Shown piece by piece: positions 41,253 to 60,159 of a stretch of 64,000 nucleotides of DNA. The notes beneath the pieces are model-generated. The model had not been told where the DNA came from. It saw only the letters and a list, made by a program, of their open reading frames with translations, and did not search any database. Both the position numbers and the translations under genes were made by a program. Source of the stretch: Rebecca billardiae RCC1528 (lineage: Eukaryota; Haptophyta); NCBI GenBank assembly GCA_965240325.2, contig OZ251251.1:434001-498000 (forward strand), given 5' to 3'. Positions within the stretch are counted from its first letter, which is position 1. Each line of letters starts with the position of its first letter.

Positions 41253-42774
41253 TCAGACGTCGCCGCCCCCGCTCGGCGCGGCCCCGTCGAGGAAGCGGCG
41301 CACCTCGACGAGCGAGCGCAGCCGCTGCACCGCGCCCTGCTCGCGCCCGTCGGGCGCGTAGAAGTAATACTTGTCCACGCGCGCCACCTTCTGCCTGGGA
41401 GCGGCGGCGCACCCGCCACCGGCCGCGGGCGGCGCACCCGCCGGCCCGCTGCCGCCGCCAGCCCCGCCGCTCCATCCGCCGCCGGCTGCGTGCTGCGCTG
41501 TCCGGTCGCAGCGCACCCTGTGGATGTACCAGCCCGCGGGGAGCTCCCCCCGGGGCGCAGGCTCCGCGTCTGCGGGCACGCATATGCGGTGCGTGCCTTG
41601 GCGGCGCCCCCCGCGCGCGCCGCCGCCGCCGGCCGCCGACGCCGACGCCGCCGCTGCTGGCAGCGGGCTGCGCCGGCGCTTGGCGCCGCCGCCGTCCGCA
41701 CCGGCGCGCGGCGCGGCGGCGGCGGCGGCTGCGGCGGCGGCGTGGTGCGGCGGCGGCACGTTGAGCAGCACGTCGGTGCCGCAGTGCGGGCAGCTCGTGA
41801 CCAGATGGGGCCCGAGCGCCCCCCACGACAGCCGGAGCGACAGCTGGCCCGCTGCGAGCGCGCCGGCGCGCCATGCAGATTCGATCGAGATCGAGATCGA
41901 GATCGAGATCGAGGCGTCCGAAGCCGCCGGGCGCCGCCACCGGCCGAGGTTGCAAGCGCGTGGGCAGGGAGGGCGCGCACGGGGCGCGCGCGCCTGAGCT
42001 GGCGGGCCTCGCGCGAGCGCGCGCGCGCTCTTCGCCCGCTCGCGTGCGCGCGCGCGCGCGCGCACCGCCGCCCGGGCAGCTTGCCACGCCGCAGCGGAAG
42101 CGCAGCTCACACTCAGCGGGCGGCGCAGCGGGCGAGGCGGCCGGCGGCAGCGGCACCGGCGCCGCGCTCGCGAGCTGCACGCCCTCGCGCCAGGCGGCGC
42201 GCCAGCGCGCGTCTGCCGGCTCGCCCGCGCCGCCCGCCTCCGCCGCGCCGCCTCCGCCCGCCGGCGCGCCGCCCGCCGCCGTCAGCTGCTCATGCGCCGC
42301 GCGGACGGCAGCGAACGCGTCGGCGGCGAGAGGGTGGTCGCACTTGTCCGGGTGGAGCTGGATACAGAGCGTCCGGTAGGCGCGGCGGATGGCGTCGGCG
42401 CCGGCGCGCGGCGGCAGCCCGAGCACGCTCAGCGCGCCGCGCGCGCCGTCGCGCGCGCGCAGCACGCGGACAATCTCCGCAGCCGCGCCGCCGCCGCCGC
42501 CGCCGCCGCGCTCGCCGCCGGCGCGCGGCGCGGGTGGCGGTGGCGGTGGGGGCGGTGGCGTTTGCGGTGGCACGGCGTCCGCCGCGTGCGACGACCGCGG
42601 CTCCGCCCCGCCGCGCGCCTCCTCCCGCGTCGCCGCCGCCGCCGCCGCCTCCTCGTCCTCGGCGCGAACGCCCGCTTCCCGCAGCGCAGCGACCATCTCC
42701 GCTTTCTCCGTCCAGCCGGCGTCGGGCAGGCCGTGCGCGCGGAGGAGCGCGCGCAGGCGCGAGACGGAGACCAT
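41253..42774 (-). CDS. SAP-like / DnaJ / zinc-ribbon-like / methyl-CpG-binding-like protein
   Basis: Two exons: 42774-42066 and 41851-41253 (709+599 nt, 436 codons, 435 residues), intron GTGCGC...CAG, phase 1. Residues ~4-38 resemble a SAP helix pair (SRLRALLRAHGLPDAGW). A J-domain spans ~115-170 (SVLGLPPRAGADAIRRAYR, then HPDK near 141), with the HPD tripeptide that stimulates Hsp70 ATPase intact. A CxxC...CPHCG pair (RCGVASCPG before the intron and TSCPHCGTD after it) could bind zinc. The last ~90 residues match an MBD/TAM pattern: ELPAGWYIHRVRC, then VARVDKYYFYAPDGRE and SLVEVRRFLDG. This predicts a nuclear co-chaperone that binds DNA, perhaps methylated. Start is the ATG opening MVSVSRLR. 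Confidence 0.8.
41881..41915. repeat. Hexanucleotide repeat (TCGAGA) in the J-MBD intron
   Basis: About five copies of a 6-bp unit lie in the intron (41852-42065) near its 3' splice site. Confidence 0.85.
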
Positions 42775-43470
42775 CGCGGGCGCGCGCGCGGCAGGTGTGC
42801 GCGCGGGTGCGCGCGCGGGCACGGCCGCGAGCGTGCCGAGCGCGCGCGGCCGGCCGCGACGGCCGCCGCGACCGTACTGCTTTGGCGGGCGTCGGACGAG
42901 AAGAGCCAAAGTGAAAGTCCTGCGCGAGACAGTCCGGCGCGCACGCCCAGGACTCCCCGCTTCGAATTCCGAGCACCTGCACGCCGGCCGCGCGGTGTAG
43001 AACGCCCATCTGGCGGCACGACCCGATTGGTCGGCTTGGAGTGGCGTTCGTATTCATCACTGCCGGCAGTTGTAGTGCTACGCCCGGTAATGAATATGCC
43101 AATACCCACCCGTACCCGCGCGCCCTTGTAGCCCCGTTCCCGTCATCTGCGCCAGCCCCCCCCCCCCCGCCGCGCGCAAAAGCAAGCCGGTCTCGTGGCT
43201 GGGCGTTTGGGCCGGGCGCTGAATTTGCCGCGCACCGGGCGAGCGCTTCGTGCCGTGCGCGCGCGCAGCCGCCGAGGAGCTGAGCGTCGACCGCTGCGCG
43301 GCGGCTTTTGCGAGGCGCAAAAGGGACGAGTGGCGCCGCTGTCTGTGGCGCGCGTGCGCACGAGTAGCGCGCACGGCACCGGGTCTCCCGAGGGCCCGCG
43401 CACGTCCGTCCGAGGCCGCGCGTGCTGGCCCCGGCGCACGCCGCTCGCTCGCCCCCCGCCACTCCGTCCG
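42775..43470. promoter_or_regulatory. Bidirectional region between the J-MBD gene and the giant surface-protein gene
   Basis: 696 bp between divergent start codons. It contains a C homopolymer (about 12) near 43157 and is less GC-rich around 43.0-43.1 kb. No recognised element. Confidence 0.45.
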
Positions 43471-52357
<8,887 letters not shown>

Positions 52358-52917
52358 GGCGCCGCGGCGCTCCGCCGAGAGGCGCCGCTCGCCGGGGCGG
52401 GCAGCGCAGGGCGGCCGCGGACTGCGGCCGCGCGCCGCCACTCCCATGCTTTCACCCATGACTCGATGCTGGGCCACCACTGACCATGAGCTTCCGCGCG
52501 CGGCGCGGCCGCCATCGGCCCACCGTGCCGGCGGCGTTGCCCGCCACCGTCGGGCCACGCCTGTCGCCGCTGCTGCCGGGGTAGTGACTCGCCGCTCGGT
52601 GAGCGGCCTGGTAACCGACTACCCGCCGGACACTTCAGCCAGATATGCGATATATACGACGTATACTATATACGTCATATCGTAGTACATCATCGTCCGC
52701 CGGATCATCGCGATTCGCGGCGCCGACGATAGCCGCCAGCCTCGTCAGGGCCATGCAGCCTCGTCCGTGACCCGCGCGGCCCGGTCGCCCGCTCCGCGGA
52801 CTCAGAGTCAGACTCAGTCACTACTGCTCGTCGTCAGCAGGTCGCGCTCGGCGCAGCAGATCGACTCAGCTGACCCCGGCTGCGTGATGTGCGTGTCGGC
52901 ACCTTGCATCGTCAGCA
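52358..52917. other. Intergenic between convergent genes
   Basis: 560 bp between the stops of the giant surface-protein gene and RCC1 gene A. It includes a TATACGACGTATACTATATACG palindromic AT patch near 52.65-52.68 kb. No gene. Confidence 0.6.
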
Positions 52918-54810
52918 TCAGTCATTAGCCACTACCCGGACGATCGCCAGCGGCGGGAGCTGGGCGATCTGAACGGGCGTGGGCGTCACAGCGCTACTCG
53001 CAGAGTCGTCGGCCACCGGCAGCACGGTCGCATCCGGCTGGCCCACGCCAAGGCCGAGTGCGCCTGAGTGCATGCCACACGCGTGCACCGCGCCGTGCGC
53101 CGTCACGAACAGCGCGTGGTCGCCGCCGAGCGCACACTGGACCACGCGCTCGTGCGATAGAGCACGCACGCACTCGGGCTCCAGCACGGGGGTGGACCTG
53201 TGCCCGAGACCGAGCTGGCCGCAGCTGTTGTACCCAAACGTGTGCACGCTGCCGTCGGAACACACCACCGCGCTGGTGTTAGAACCGGCAGCGCTGCGCA
53301 GGGCGCGCATGCCCGCCAAAGCTTCGATGCGCGTTGGGAGTAGTTGGTCTGCAGTGTCGCCGTGTCCGACACAGCCCCCATACCCTCCTCCGAAGGAATG
53401 CACGCCGCCCGCCGCGTCCACCACCAGGCTGTGCGAGTCGCCCGCGCTCACGTGCACGGCGCGCACGCCTGCGAGCGCCTCGATGCGCCTCGGCGTGTGC
53501 CGATCCTGCCTGTCGCCATGGCCGAGCTCGCCCAAGTCGCCATTGCCACACGAGTACACGGCACCAGAGGTCGAGAGCAGCAGGGTGTGATCAGTTCCAG
53601 AGTCTATGCCAGCCACGCGGATGCCGTCCAGCGCCTCGATGCGCGTCGGCTCCCACCGATCCTCCTCGTCGCCGTGGCCAAGCTGGCCGTGATCGTTGTA
53701 GCCCCAGCTGTACGCTCGGCCGTCGGCGCTGAGCGCGAGGCTGTAGCAGCTGCCGGCAGCGACGCCAACGACAACCTCTTGCAGCAATGCGTCCAGCAGC
53801 ACAAAAGCTCCGCGCGCACGGTGGTCCCCTAGCCCCAGCTCCCCGCACCAGTTGCTGCCGCAGCCGTACACGGCGCCGGCCTCGCTCAGCGCGAGCAGGT
53901 GGTACCCACCCGCAGCAACGGCGCGCACGCGCACTGCTGAGAGCGAGGGCACGCGCGTCGGCACGAGCACGGGCGGCATTTCGGCCCCGTGTCCAATCGG
54001 GGCAGGCCGGTGGTACACGGTGACCTCCCGCAATTCCCCCTCCTCGTCCTCCTCCTCCTCCACCTCCCCCTCCTCGCCACAGGAGTGCAGCCCGCCCTCC
54101 GCGTCCACAAACGCGCTGAATGCCGTTTCATTACGCAGCACACAAGCGGCGACGCGGGCGTGCCGCGCGCTCATCTCCAGCACGCGCTCACGGTCGATCA
54201 GCTCAGCCGTCCACGTGGGCGGCAACGTCGGCAGCAGCCGCTCGTGCCCACGCGCGTGCGCGCGCTCGCGCAGCGCGTGCTCGACCGCCGAGCGGCCGCT
54301 CGGCGCGCCGCGGAAGAGTCGCGAGGCGGCGTTGGCGGACGCGAGGTCACGCGCGCTCTTGAGATGGAACAGAATGCGCGCGAGAAGCTCGAATGGTAGC
54401 GCGGCCAGCGTAGGCGCCGACACCTGCAGCGCGGCGGCGCTGCCGCGGTACGCCCTGTCCCGCCCTCCACCTGAGGGCGCCACAGCCGTGACGTGGCCTC
54501 TGCCCTCCGCGACCTTGACGTGACGCGAAGCGTCGAGCCGGTGCACACCGGCATACATCGTCGTCGCCGACGCAACGGGGTTGATGCGTCCGCAGCCGGT
54601 GCGGCCGCAGCGCACGGCGCAGCACTCGGACGCGAGCGCGCGCTCGAAGAGGCACACGTTGTGCGCGACGTGCTCCGCGCCGCACGCGAGCTGCGCCCAC
54701 GGCTGCGAGCCGATGTGATCGCCGCAGAGGACGCAGGTTGAGTCGGTTGGCATCGGATTCGGCGCCTCGCGCGCCTCGTCATCGCGCGCGACCGGCGTGA
54801 TGCGCTCCAT
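52918..54810 (-). CDS. RCC1 gene A: RING-like + F-box-like + RCC1 propeller
   Basis: 630 residues from ATG 54810 (MERITPVARD), chosen because paralogues B and C start at the same aligned Met (MERTPVAR). The open frame continues upstream to 55287, but that part is the arm of an inserted element. Near the N-terminus CVLCGD..., CGAEHVAHNVC and CGRTGCGR give a RING-like Cys/His pattern. Next comes an F-box-like helix pair (LAALPFELLARILFHLKSA, then ASRLFRGA), then about seven RCC1 repeats (GYNDHGQLGHGDEEDRWEP type) ending near AQLPPLA. An acidic Glu run near 54.06 kb is private to this copy. Likely a ubiquitin-ligase component with a propeller substrate or GTPase interface (inference). Confidence 0.85.
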   Translation of the reverse strand: MERITPVARDDEAREAPNPMPTDSTCVLCGDHIGSQPWAQLACGAEHVAHNVCLFERALASECCAVRCGRTGCGRINPVASATTMYAGVHRLDASRHVKVAEGRGHVTAVAPSGGGRDRAYRGSAAALQVSAPTLAALPFELLARILFHLKSARDLASANAASRLFRGAPSGRSAVEHALRERAHARGHERLLPTLPPTWTAELIDRERVLEMSARHARVAACVLRNETAFSAFVDAEGGLHSCGEEGEVEEEEDEEGELREVTVYHRPAPIGHGAEMPPVLVPTRVPSLSAVRVRAVAAGGYHLLALSEAGAVYGCGSNWCGELGLGDHRARGAFVLLDALLQEVVVGVAAGSCYSLALSADGRAYSWGYNDHGQLGHGDEEDRWEPTRIEALDGIRVAGIDSGTDHTLLLSTSGAVYSCGNGDLGELGHGDRQDRHTPRRIEALAGVRAVHVSAGDSHSLVVDAAGGVHSFGGGYGGCVGHGDTADQLLPTRIEALAGMRALRSAAGSNTSAVVCSDGSVHTFGYNSCGQLGLGHRSTPVLEPECVRALSHERVVQCALGGDHALFVTAHGAVHACGMHSGALGLGVGQPDATVLPVADDSASSAVTPTPVQIAQLPPLAIVRVVAND

Positions 54811-54875
54811 GCCGTCACAAACGTCGCGGTTGAGCTCTCGCAGCGAGGGGCGGCGGGCGAGCTCACGCGAGGGAG

Positions 54876-54880
54876 GGCGA
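54876..54880. repeat. Target-site duplication, left (GGCGA)
   Basis: Five-base direct repeat flanking the fold-back element; partner at 55966-55970. Confidence 0.8.
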
Positions 54881-55965
54881 CCAAGGGTGGTCAGGGTCGC
54901 CGACTCTGCCAGCGGAGGCCGGCGCCGGAGCTTCACCTCCGATTTTTTGCAGCGGCGCGGCGCGCGGGGCCGCCGCCGCTGTGGCGGGCCGCTCGGGGCG
55001 TGCACGGCGTGGGCTCGTGCGGCCGCTGCCGCGCACGCCGAGCGATCCGGCGCGGGCTCGCGGCTTGTCGATGGCCTCGCGCGCCGCAGCGCGACGCGCG
55101 CCTTGCCTAGCTTCGCCTGTCTCGCGCCTTGGCCGCCGTGCACGCGTGCGCCGCCAAACCGCAAGCTCGGCATACCTCTCAGCCGAGCGTGCACGTGCCT
55201 TGCGCGACACGACGCGGGCATCGCCGCCAGGCGATGTAGGCGTAGTGCGAGCGCGCGCCGTGAAGCCTCGGCGCGGATCGAGAACAATGAAATGATGCCG
55301 CGTACGCGCGTGGACCGTCTGTTCGTTGAGCAGTGCTGAAAGCTGCACGACTGACTCTCTTGCCGGGGCGATCGTCACGTCGCATCGTCACGCAAGGCTC
55401 ACACACACGTCATAGTGGCGTTCATCGTTTTGGCTACAACGCTCGACTAGTCTTCACGAGTCGCAGCGTCGCGATAGCCCATCGTTCAACGGAGGACCGT
55501 GATGTCCATTGGTGGTTGATGCGTCAGCAGTTGTCGACAGCTGACCGAGACGTTGAAGACACTCTCGATCCGCGCTGAGGCTTCACGGCGCGCGCTCGCA
55601 CTACGCCTACATCGCCTGGCGGCAATGCCCGCGTCGCGTCGCGCAAGGCACGTGCACGCTCGGCTGAGAGGTATGCCGAGCTTGCGGTTTGGCGGCGCAC
55701 GCGTGCACGGCGGCCAAGGCGCGAGACAGGCGAAGCTAGGCAAGGCGCGCGTCGCGCTGCGGCGCGCGAGGCCATCGACAAGCCGCGAGCCCGCGCCGGA
55801 TCGCTCGGCGTGCGCGGCAGCGGCCGCACGAGCCCACGCCGTGCACGCCCCGAGCGGCCCGCCACAGCGGCGGCGGCCCGGCGCGCCGTGCCGTTGTAAA
55901 AAATCGGAGGTGAAGCTCGGGCGCCGGCCTCCGCTGGCAGAGTCGGCGACCCTGACCACCCTTGG
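54881..55965. mobile_element. Fold-back / long-TIR insertion element, 1085 bp
   Basis: Arms 54881-55283 and 55563-55965 are inverted copies of equal length (403 bp) with only scattered mismatches, separated by a 279-bp unique spacer (55284-55562). Termini are CCAAGGGTGG / CCACCCTTGG. The flanks carry a 5-bp duplication GGCGA (54876-54880 and 55966-55970). Removing the element and one GGCGA restores the continuous upstream sequence found at paralogues B and C. The arms hold open frames in mirror orientation but no transposase is seen, so it is a non-autonomous, MITE-like or fold-back element. It lies about 70 bp upstream of the gene A start codon. Confidence 0.9.
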
Positions 55966-56005
55966 GGCGACGACGGTTGGCCGTCCCGGTCCGGGAGCTT
56001 CCCGT
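55966..56005 (-). promoter_or_regulatory. Displaced half of the conserved upstream box of gene A
   Basis: It begins with the second GGCGA copy and continues ACGGTTGGCCGTC(C)CGGTCCGGGAGC, matching the boxes at 58031-58076 (gene B) and 60160-60198 (gene C). Before the insertion it would have lain about 60 bp upstream of the gene A ATG. Confidence 0.7.
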
Positions 56006-56095
56006 GCTCGTGAGTCATTGGCTCACCTGCCGCACGATGCCACACTGTGCGGGTCGGACGGGCTCAAATCATCTAGCACTCGCTGGCGATGGTGC

Positions 56096-57961
56096 TCAAC
56101 ACGCCAGCGGAGGGAGCTGCGCGATCTGCACGGGCGTGGGCGTCGCAGCGCTCGCAGACTCGTCGGCCCCCGGCGGCATGAGCACGCTCGCATCCGCGCC
56201 CACGCCGAGGCCGAGCGCGGCTGAGTGCTGGCCGCACGAGTGCACCGCGCCGTCCGCCGTCACGAACAGCGCTTGGGCGCCGCCAAGCGCGCACTGGACC
56301 ACGCGCTCGTGCGACAGAGCACGCACGCACTCGGGCTCCAGCACGGGGGTGGACCTGTGCCCGAGCCCGAGCTGGCCGCAGCCGTTGGACCCAAACGTGT
56401 GCACGCTGCCGTCAGCGCACACCACCGCGCTGCTGCGGTGCCCAGCAGCGCTGCGCACGGCGCGCATGCCCGCCAGTGCCTCGACGCGCGTTGGCAGTGG
56501 TTGGCCTGCCTCGTCGCCGTGCCCAAGGCCGCCGCCATACCCTCCTCCGAAGGAATGCACGCCGCCCGTCGAGTCCACCACCAGGCTGTGACTACTGCCC
56601 GCGCTCACGTGCACGGCGCGCACGCCCTCGAACGCCTCGATGCACTTCGGCGTGCGCCGATCCTGCTCGTCGCCGTGGCCGAGCTGGCCGTGCCGAGCAA
56701 AGCCGCACGAGTAAACGGAGCCACCGGTCGATAGGAGCAGCGTGTGGAAGTGACCTGACGCCACGCCACCCACGCGAATGCCGTCCAGCGCCTCGATGCG
56801 CGTCGGCTGCAGCCGGTGCTCCGTGTCGCCGTGGCCGAGCTGGCCGCAGCTGTTGCCGCCCCAGCTGTACGCACAACCGTCGGCGCTGAGCGCAAGGCTG
56901 TGGCAGCAGCCGGCAGCGATGCCAACGACCACCTCTTGCAGCAACGCGTCCAGCAGCACAAAAGCCCCGCGCTCATGCCGGCCCCCAAGCCCCAGCTGGC
57001 CGTACTCGTTGCTGCCGCAGCCGTACACGGCGCCGGCCTCACTCAGCGCAAGTAGGTGCAACCAACCCGCAGCAACGGCACGCACGCGCACCGCTGAGAG
57101 CGAGGGCACGCGCGTCGGCACGCGCACGGGTGGCGTGTCATGCGATATCCCGTGCCCAATCGCGGCAGGCCGGTGGTACACGGTGACCTCACGCCGTTGC
57201 TCCTCCTCGTCCTCCACCTGGCCACACGTGTGCAGCCAGCCCTCCGCGTCCACAAACGCGCTGAACGTCGGGTCAGACGGGTCGTCATCAAAAGCGCAAA
57301 CGACGACGCGGGCGTGCCGCGCGCTCACCTCCAGCACGCGCTCACGCTCGAGCAGCTCAGTCGGCCACGTGGGCGGCATCGGCGGCAGCAGCCGCTCGTG
57401 CCCGCGCGCGTGCGCGCGCTCGCGCAGCGCGTGCTCGACTGCCGAGCGACCGCCCGGCGCACAGCAGAAGAGACGCGAGGTCGCGTTTGCGGACGCGAGG
57501 TCACGGGCGCTGTTGAGATAGAAAAGGATATGCGCGAGCAACTCGAATGGCAACGCGGCCAGCGAAGGCGCCGCCGCCTGCAGCACGACTGCGCTGCCGC
57601 TGTGCGCCTCGTCCGGCCCTCCGCCCGAGGGCGACACAGCCATGACGTGGCCTCTGCCCTCCGCGACCTTGACGTGACGCGAAGCGTCGAGCCGGTGCAC
57701 ACCTTTGTACATCGTTATCGCCGACGCAACGGGGGTGATGCGTCCGCAGCCGGTGCGGCCGCAGCGCACCGCGCAGCACTCGGACGCGAGCGCGCGCTCG
57801 AAGAGGCACACGTTGTGCGCGACGTGCTCCGCGCCGCACGCGAGCTGCGCCCACGGCTGCGAGCCGATGCGATCGCCGCAGAGGACGCAGAGAGAGTCAG
57901 CAGGCGTCGGGCTCGGCGTCTCGGGCACCTGACAATCGCGGGCGACCGGCGTGCGCTCCAT
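56096..57961 (-). CDS. RCC1 gene B: RING-like + F-box-like + RCC1 propeller
   Basis: 621 residues (MERTPVARD...AQLPPLAC). Same order as gene A: RING-like Cys/His cluster (CVLCGDRIGSQPW, CGAEHVAHNVC, CGRTGCGR), F-box-like pair (LAALPFELLAHILFYLNSA), then RCC1 repeats (GGNSCGQLGHGDTEHR, GFARHGQLGHGDEQDR, GSNGCGQLGLGHRS). The RING-like region is nearly invariant among A, B and C, while the segment after the F-box (FSAFVDAEGW...) varies. It sits 249 bp from gene C in tandem, with a conserved upstream box about 69 bp before the ATG. Confidence 0.88.
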   Translation of the reverse strand: MERTPVARDCQVPETPSPTPADSLCVLCGDRIGSQPWAQLACGAEHVAHNVCLFERALASECCAVRCGRTGCGRITPVASAITMYKGVHRLDASRHVKVAEGRGHVMAVSPSGGGPDEAHSGSAVVLQAAAPSLAALPFELLAHILFYLNSARDLASANATSRLFCCAPGGRSAVEHALRERAHARGHERLLPPMPPTWPTELLERERVLEVSARHARVVVCAFDDDPSDPTFSAFVDAEGWLHTCGQVEDEEEQRREVTVYHRPAAIGHGISHDTPPVRVPTRVPSLSAVRVRAVAAGWLHLLALSEAGAVYGCGSNEYGQLGLGGRHERGAFVLLDALLQEVVVGIAAGCCHSLALSADGCAYSWGGNSCGQLGHGDTEHRLQPTRIEALDGIRVGGVASGHFHTLLLSTGGSVYSCGFARHGQLGHGDEQDRRTPKCIEAFEGVRAVHVSAGSSHSLVVDSTGGVHSFGGGYGGGLGHGDEAGQPLPTRVEALAGMRAVRSAAGHRSSAVVCADGSVHTFGSNGCGQLGLGHRSTPVLEPECVRALSHERVVQCALGGAQALFVTADGAVHSCGQHSAALGLGVGADASVLMPPGADESASAATPTPVQIAQLPPLAC

Positions 57962-58030
57962 GCCGTCACCGACGTCGCGATGAGCTCTCGCAGGGAGCGG
58001 GGCGGCGGGCGAGCTTTGCGAAGCGCACAG

Positions 58031-58076
58031 GAGGGAGGGCGACGACGGTTGGCCGTCCGGTCCGGGAGCTTCCCGT
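58031..58076 (-). promoter_or_regulatory. Conserved upstream box of gene B
   Basis: GAGGGAGGGCGACGACGGTT continues into GGCCGTCCGGTCCGGGAGCT; shared with gene C and, in split form, with gene A. It is the intact (empty) version of the fold-back insertion site. Confidence 0.65.
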
Positions 58077-58210
58077 CAGTCCGTCACCCTCGCGCAGCCG
58101 GTACAGACTACACAGTGAGTGAGGTGAGTCAACTCCGTCTCATCATGATTGCATGCGGGGCCCGGAGTCCGGAGCACGATGCTGCCACACGGTGGCGGTC
58201 GAACTCAACA

Positions 58211-60097
58211 TCAACTAACACCAGCTGTCGATGGTGCTCGACACGCCAGCGGAGGGAGCTGCGCGATTTGCACGGGCGTGGGCGTTGCAGCGCTCGCAGA
58301 CTCGTCGGCCACCGGCGGCACGCTCGCACCCGCGCTCACGCCGAGGCCGAGTGCGGCTGAGTGCTTGCCGCACGCGTGCGCCGCGCCGTCCGCCGTCACG
58401 AACAGCACGTGGTCGCCACCTAGCGCACACTGGACCACGCGCTCGTGCGAGAGAGCACGCACGCGCTCCGGCCGCTGCACGTTGGAGGCCCTGTGCCCGA
58501 GCCCGAGCTGGCCGCAGCCGTTGTACCCAAACGTGTGCACGCTGCCGTCAGCGCACACCACCGCGCTGCTGCGGTGCCCAGCAGCGCTGCGCACGGCGCG
58601 CATGCCCGCCAGCGCCTCAACGCGCGTTGGCAGTGGTTCGCCTGCCTCGTCACCGTGTCCAAGGCAGCCCTCACGCCCTGCCCCGAAGGAATGCACGCCG
58701 CCCGCTGCGTCCACCACCAGGCTGTGGTAACTGCCCGCGCTCACGTGCACGGCGCGCACGCCTGCGAGCTCCTTGATGCGCCTCGGCGAGCGCCGATCCT
58801 GCTCGTCACCGTGGCCGAGCTGGCCGAAGCTAGCAAGGCCACACGAGTACACGACGCCAGCGATCGATAGGAGCAGCGTGTGGAAGTGGCCTGACGCCAC
58901 GCCACCAACGCGCACGCCGTCCAGCGCCTCGATGCGCGTCGGCTGCAGCCGATCCTCCGTGTCGCCGTGGCCGAGCTGGCCGCAGCTGTTGTAGCCCCAG
59001 CTGTACGCACGGCCGTCGGCGCTGAGCGCGAGGCTGTGAGCACCACTGGCAGCGATGCAAACGACAACCTCTTGCAGCAATGCGCCCAGCAGCACAAAAG
59101 CTCCGCGCGCACGGTGGTCCCCGAGCCCCAGCTGGCCGCGCTCGTTGTCCCCGCAGCCGTACACGGTGCCGGCCTCGCTCAGCGCGAGCAGGTGATGGCA
59201 ACCCGCAGCAACGGCACGCACGCGCACTGCTGAGAGCGAGGGCACGCGCGTCGGCACGAGCACGGGCGGCATTTCGGCCCCGTGGCCAATCGCGGCAGGC
59301 CGTTGGTACACGGTGACCTCACGCCTCTCCCCCTCCTCGTCCTCCGCCTCCGCCGCCTCCTCCACCGCCTCCTCGCCGCACGTGTGCAGCCCGCCCTCCG
59401 CGTCCACAAACGCGCTGAACGGAATGTAGGGCACGGCGCCGCATACCGCAACGCGAGCGTGCCGCGCGCACGTCTCCAGCACACGCTCGCGCTCGATCAG
59501 CTCAGCCGTCCACGTGGGCGGCAACGTCGGCAGCAGCCGCTCGTGCCCACGCGCGTGCGCGCGCTCGCGCAGCGCGTGCTCGACCGCTGAGCGGCCGCAC
59601 GGCGCGCAGCGGAAGAGACGCGAGGCCGCGTTGGCGGACGCGAGGTCACGCGCGCTGTTGAGGTGGAACAGGATGCGCGCGAGCAGCTCGAACGGCAGCG
59701 CGGCCAGCGAAGGCGCTGCCGCCTGCAGCACGGCTGCGCTGCCGCAGTGCGCCCCTCTGCCCGAGGGCGCCACAGCCGTGACGTGGCCTCTGCCCGCCGC
59801 GACCTTGACGTGACGCGAAGCGTCGAGGCGGCGCAGGCCTGCATATATCGTGGTCGCCGACGCCACGGGCGTGATGCGTCCGCAGCCGGTGCGGCCGCAG
59901 CGCACCGCGCAGCACTCAGATACGAGCGCGCGCTCGAAGAGGCACACGTTGTGCGCGACGTGCTCCGCGCCGCACGCGAGCTGCGCCCACGGCTGCGAGC
60001 CGATGTGATCGCCGCAGAGGACGCAGGGAGTGTCGACAGGCGTCAGGCTCGGCGCCTCGGGCACCTCGCCATTGCGCGCGACCGGCGTGCGCTCCAT
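58211..60097 (-). CDS. RCC1 gene C: RING-like + F-box-like + RCC1 propeller
   Basis: 628 residues from ATG 60097 (MERTPVARNGEV); the longer frame upstream opens at a GTG and is not used. It has the same RING-like, F-box-like (LAALPFELLARILFHLNSA) and RCC1 order as A and B (GYNSCGQLGHGDTEDRLQP, GLASFGQLGHGDEQDR). The C-terminus runs past the AQLPPLAC end of gene B by about ten residues (RAPSTAGVS). An Ala/Glu-rich insert (EEAVEEAAEAEDEEGE) sits where gene A has its Glu run. Confidence 0.88.
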   Translation of the reverse strand: MERTPVARNGEVPEAPSLTPVDTPCVLCGDHIGSQPWAQLACGAEHVAHNVCLFERALVSECCAVRCGRTGCGRITPVASATTIYAGLRRLDASRHVKVAAGRGHVTAVAPSGRGAHCGSAAVLQAAAPSLAALPFELLARILFHLNSARDLASANAASRLFRCAPCGRSAVEHALRERAHARGHERLLPTLPPTWTAELIERERVLETCARHARVAVCGAVPYIPFSAFVDAEGGLHTCGEEAVEEAAEAEDEEGERREVTVYQRPAAIGHGAEMPPVLVPTRVPSLSAVRVRAVAAGCHHLLALSEAGTVYGCGDNERGQLGLGDHRARGAFVLLGALLQEVVVCIAASGAHSLALSADGRAYSWGYNSCGQLGHGDTEDRLQPTRIEALDGVRVGGVASGHFHTLLLSIAGVVYSCGLASFGQLGHGDEQDRRSPRRIKELAGVRAVHVSAGSYHSLVVDAAGGVHSFGAGREGCLGHGDEAGEPLPTRVEALAGMRAVRSAAGHRSSAVVCADGSVHTFGYNGCGQLGLGHRASNVQRPERVRALSHERVVQCALGGDHVLFVTADGAAHACGKHSAALGLGVSAGASVPPVADESASAATPTPVQIAQLPPLACRAPSTAGVS

Positions 60098-60159
60098 GCC
60101 GTAATTGATGTTGCGATGAGCTCTCGCAGTGAGGGGCGGCCCCGCCGCCGGACGCACGG

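Noticed and set aside
42775-42909. Upstream extension of the J-MBD protein as a targeting peptide
   Set aside because: The frame opens at TTG, not ATG; the first ATG is at 42774.
54811-55287. N-terminal extension of RCC1 gene A
   Set aside because: This stretch is largely the left arm of the fold-back element; paralogues B and C begin at the Met corresponding to 54810.
55553-56224. Plus-strand 223-codon frame
   Set aside because: It is the mirror image of the gene A upstream frame in the right arm of the inverted repeat, then antisense to gene B.
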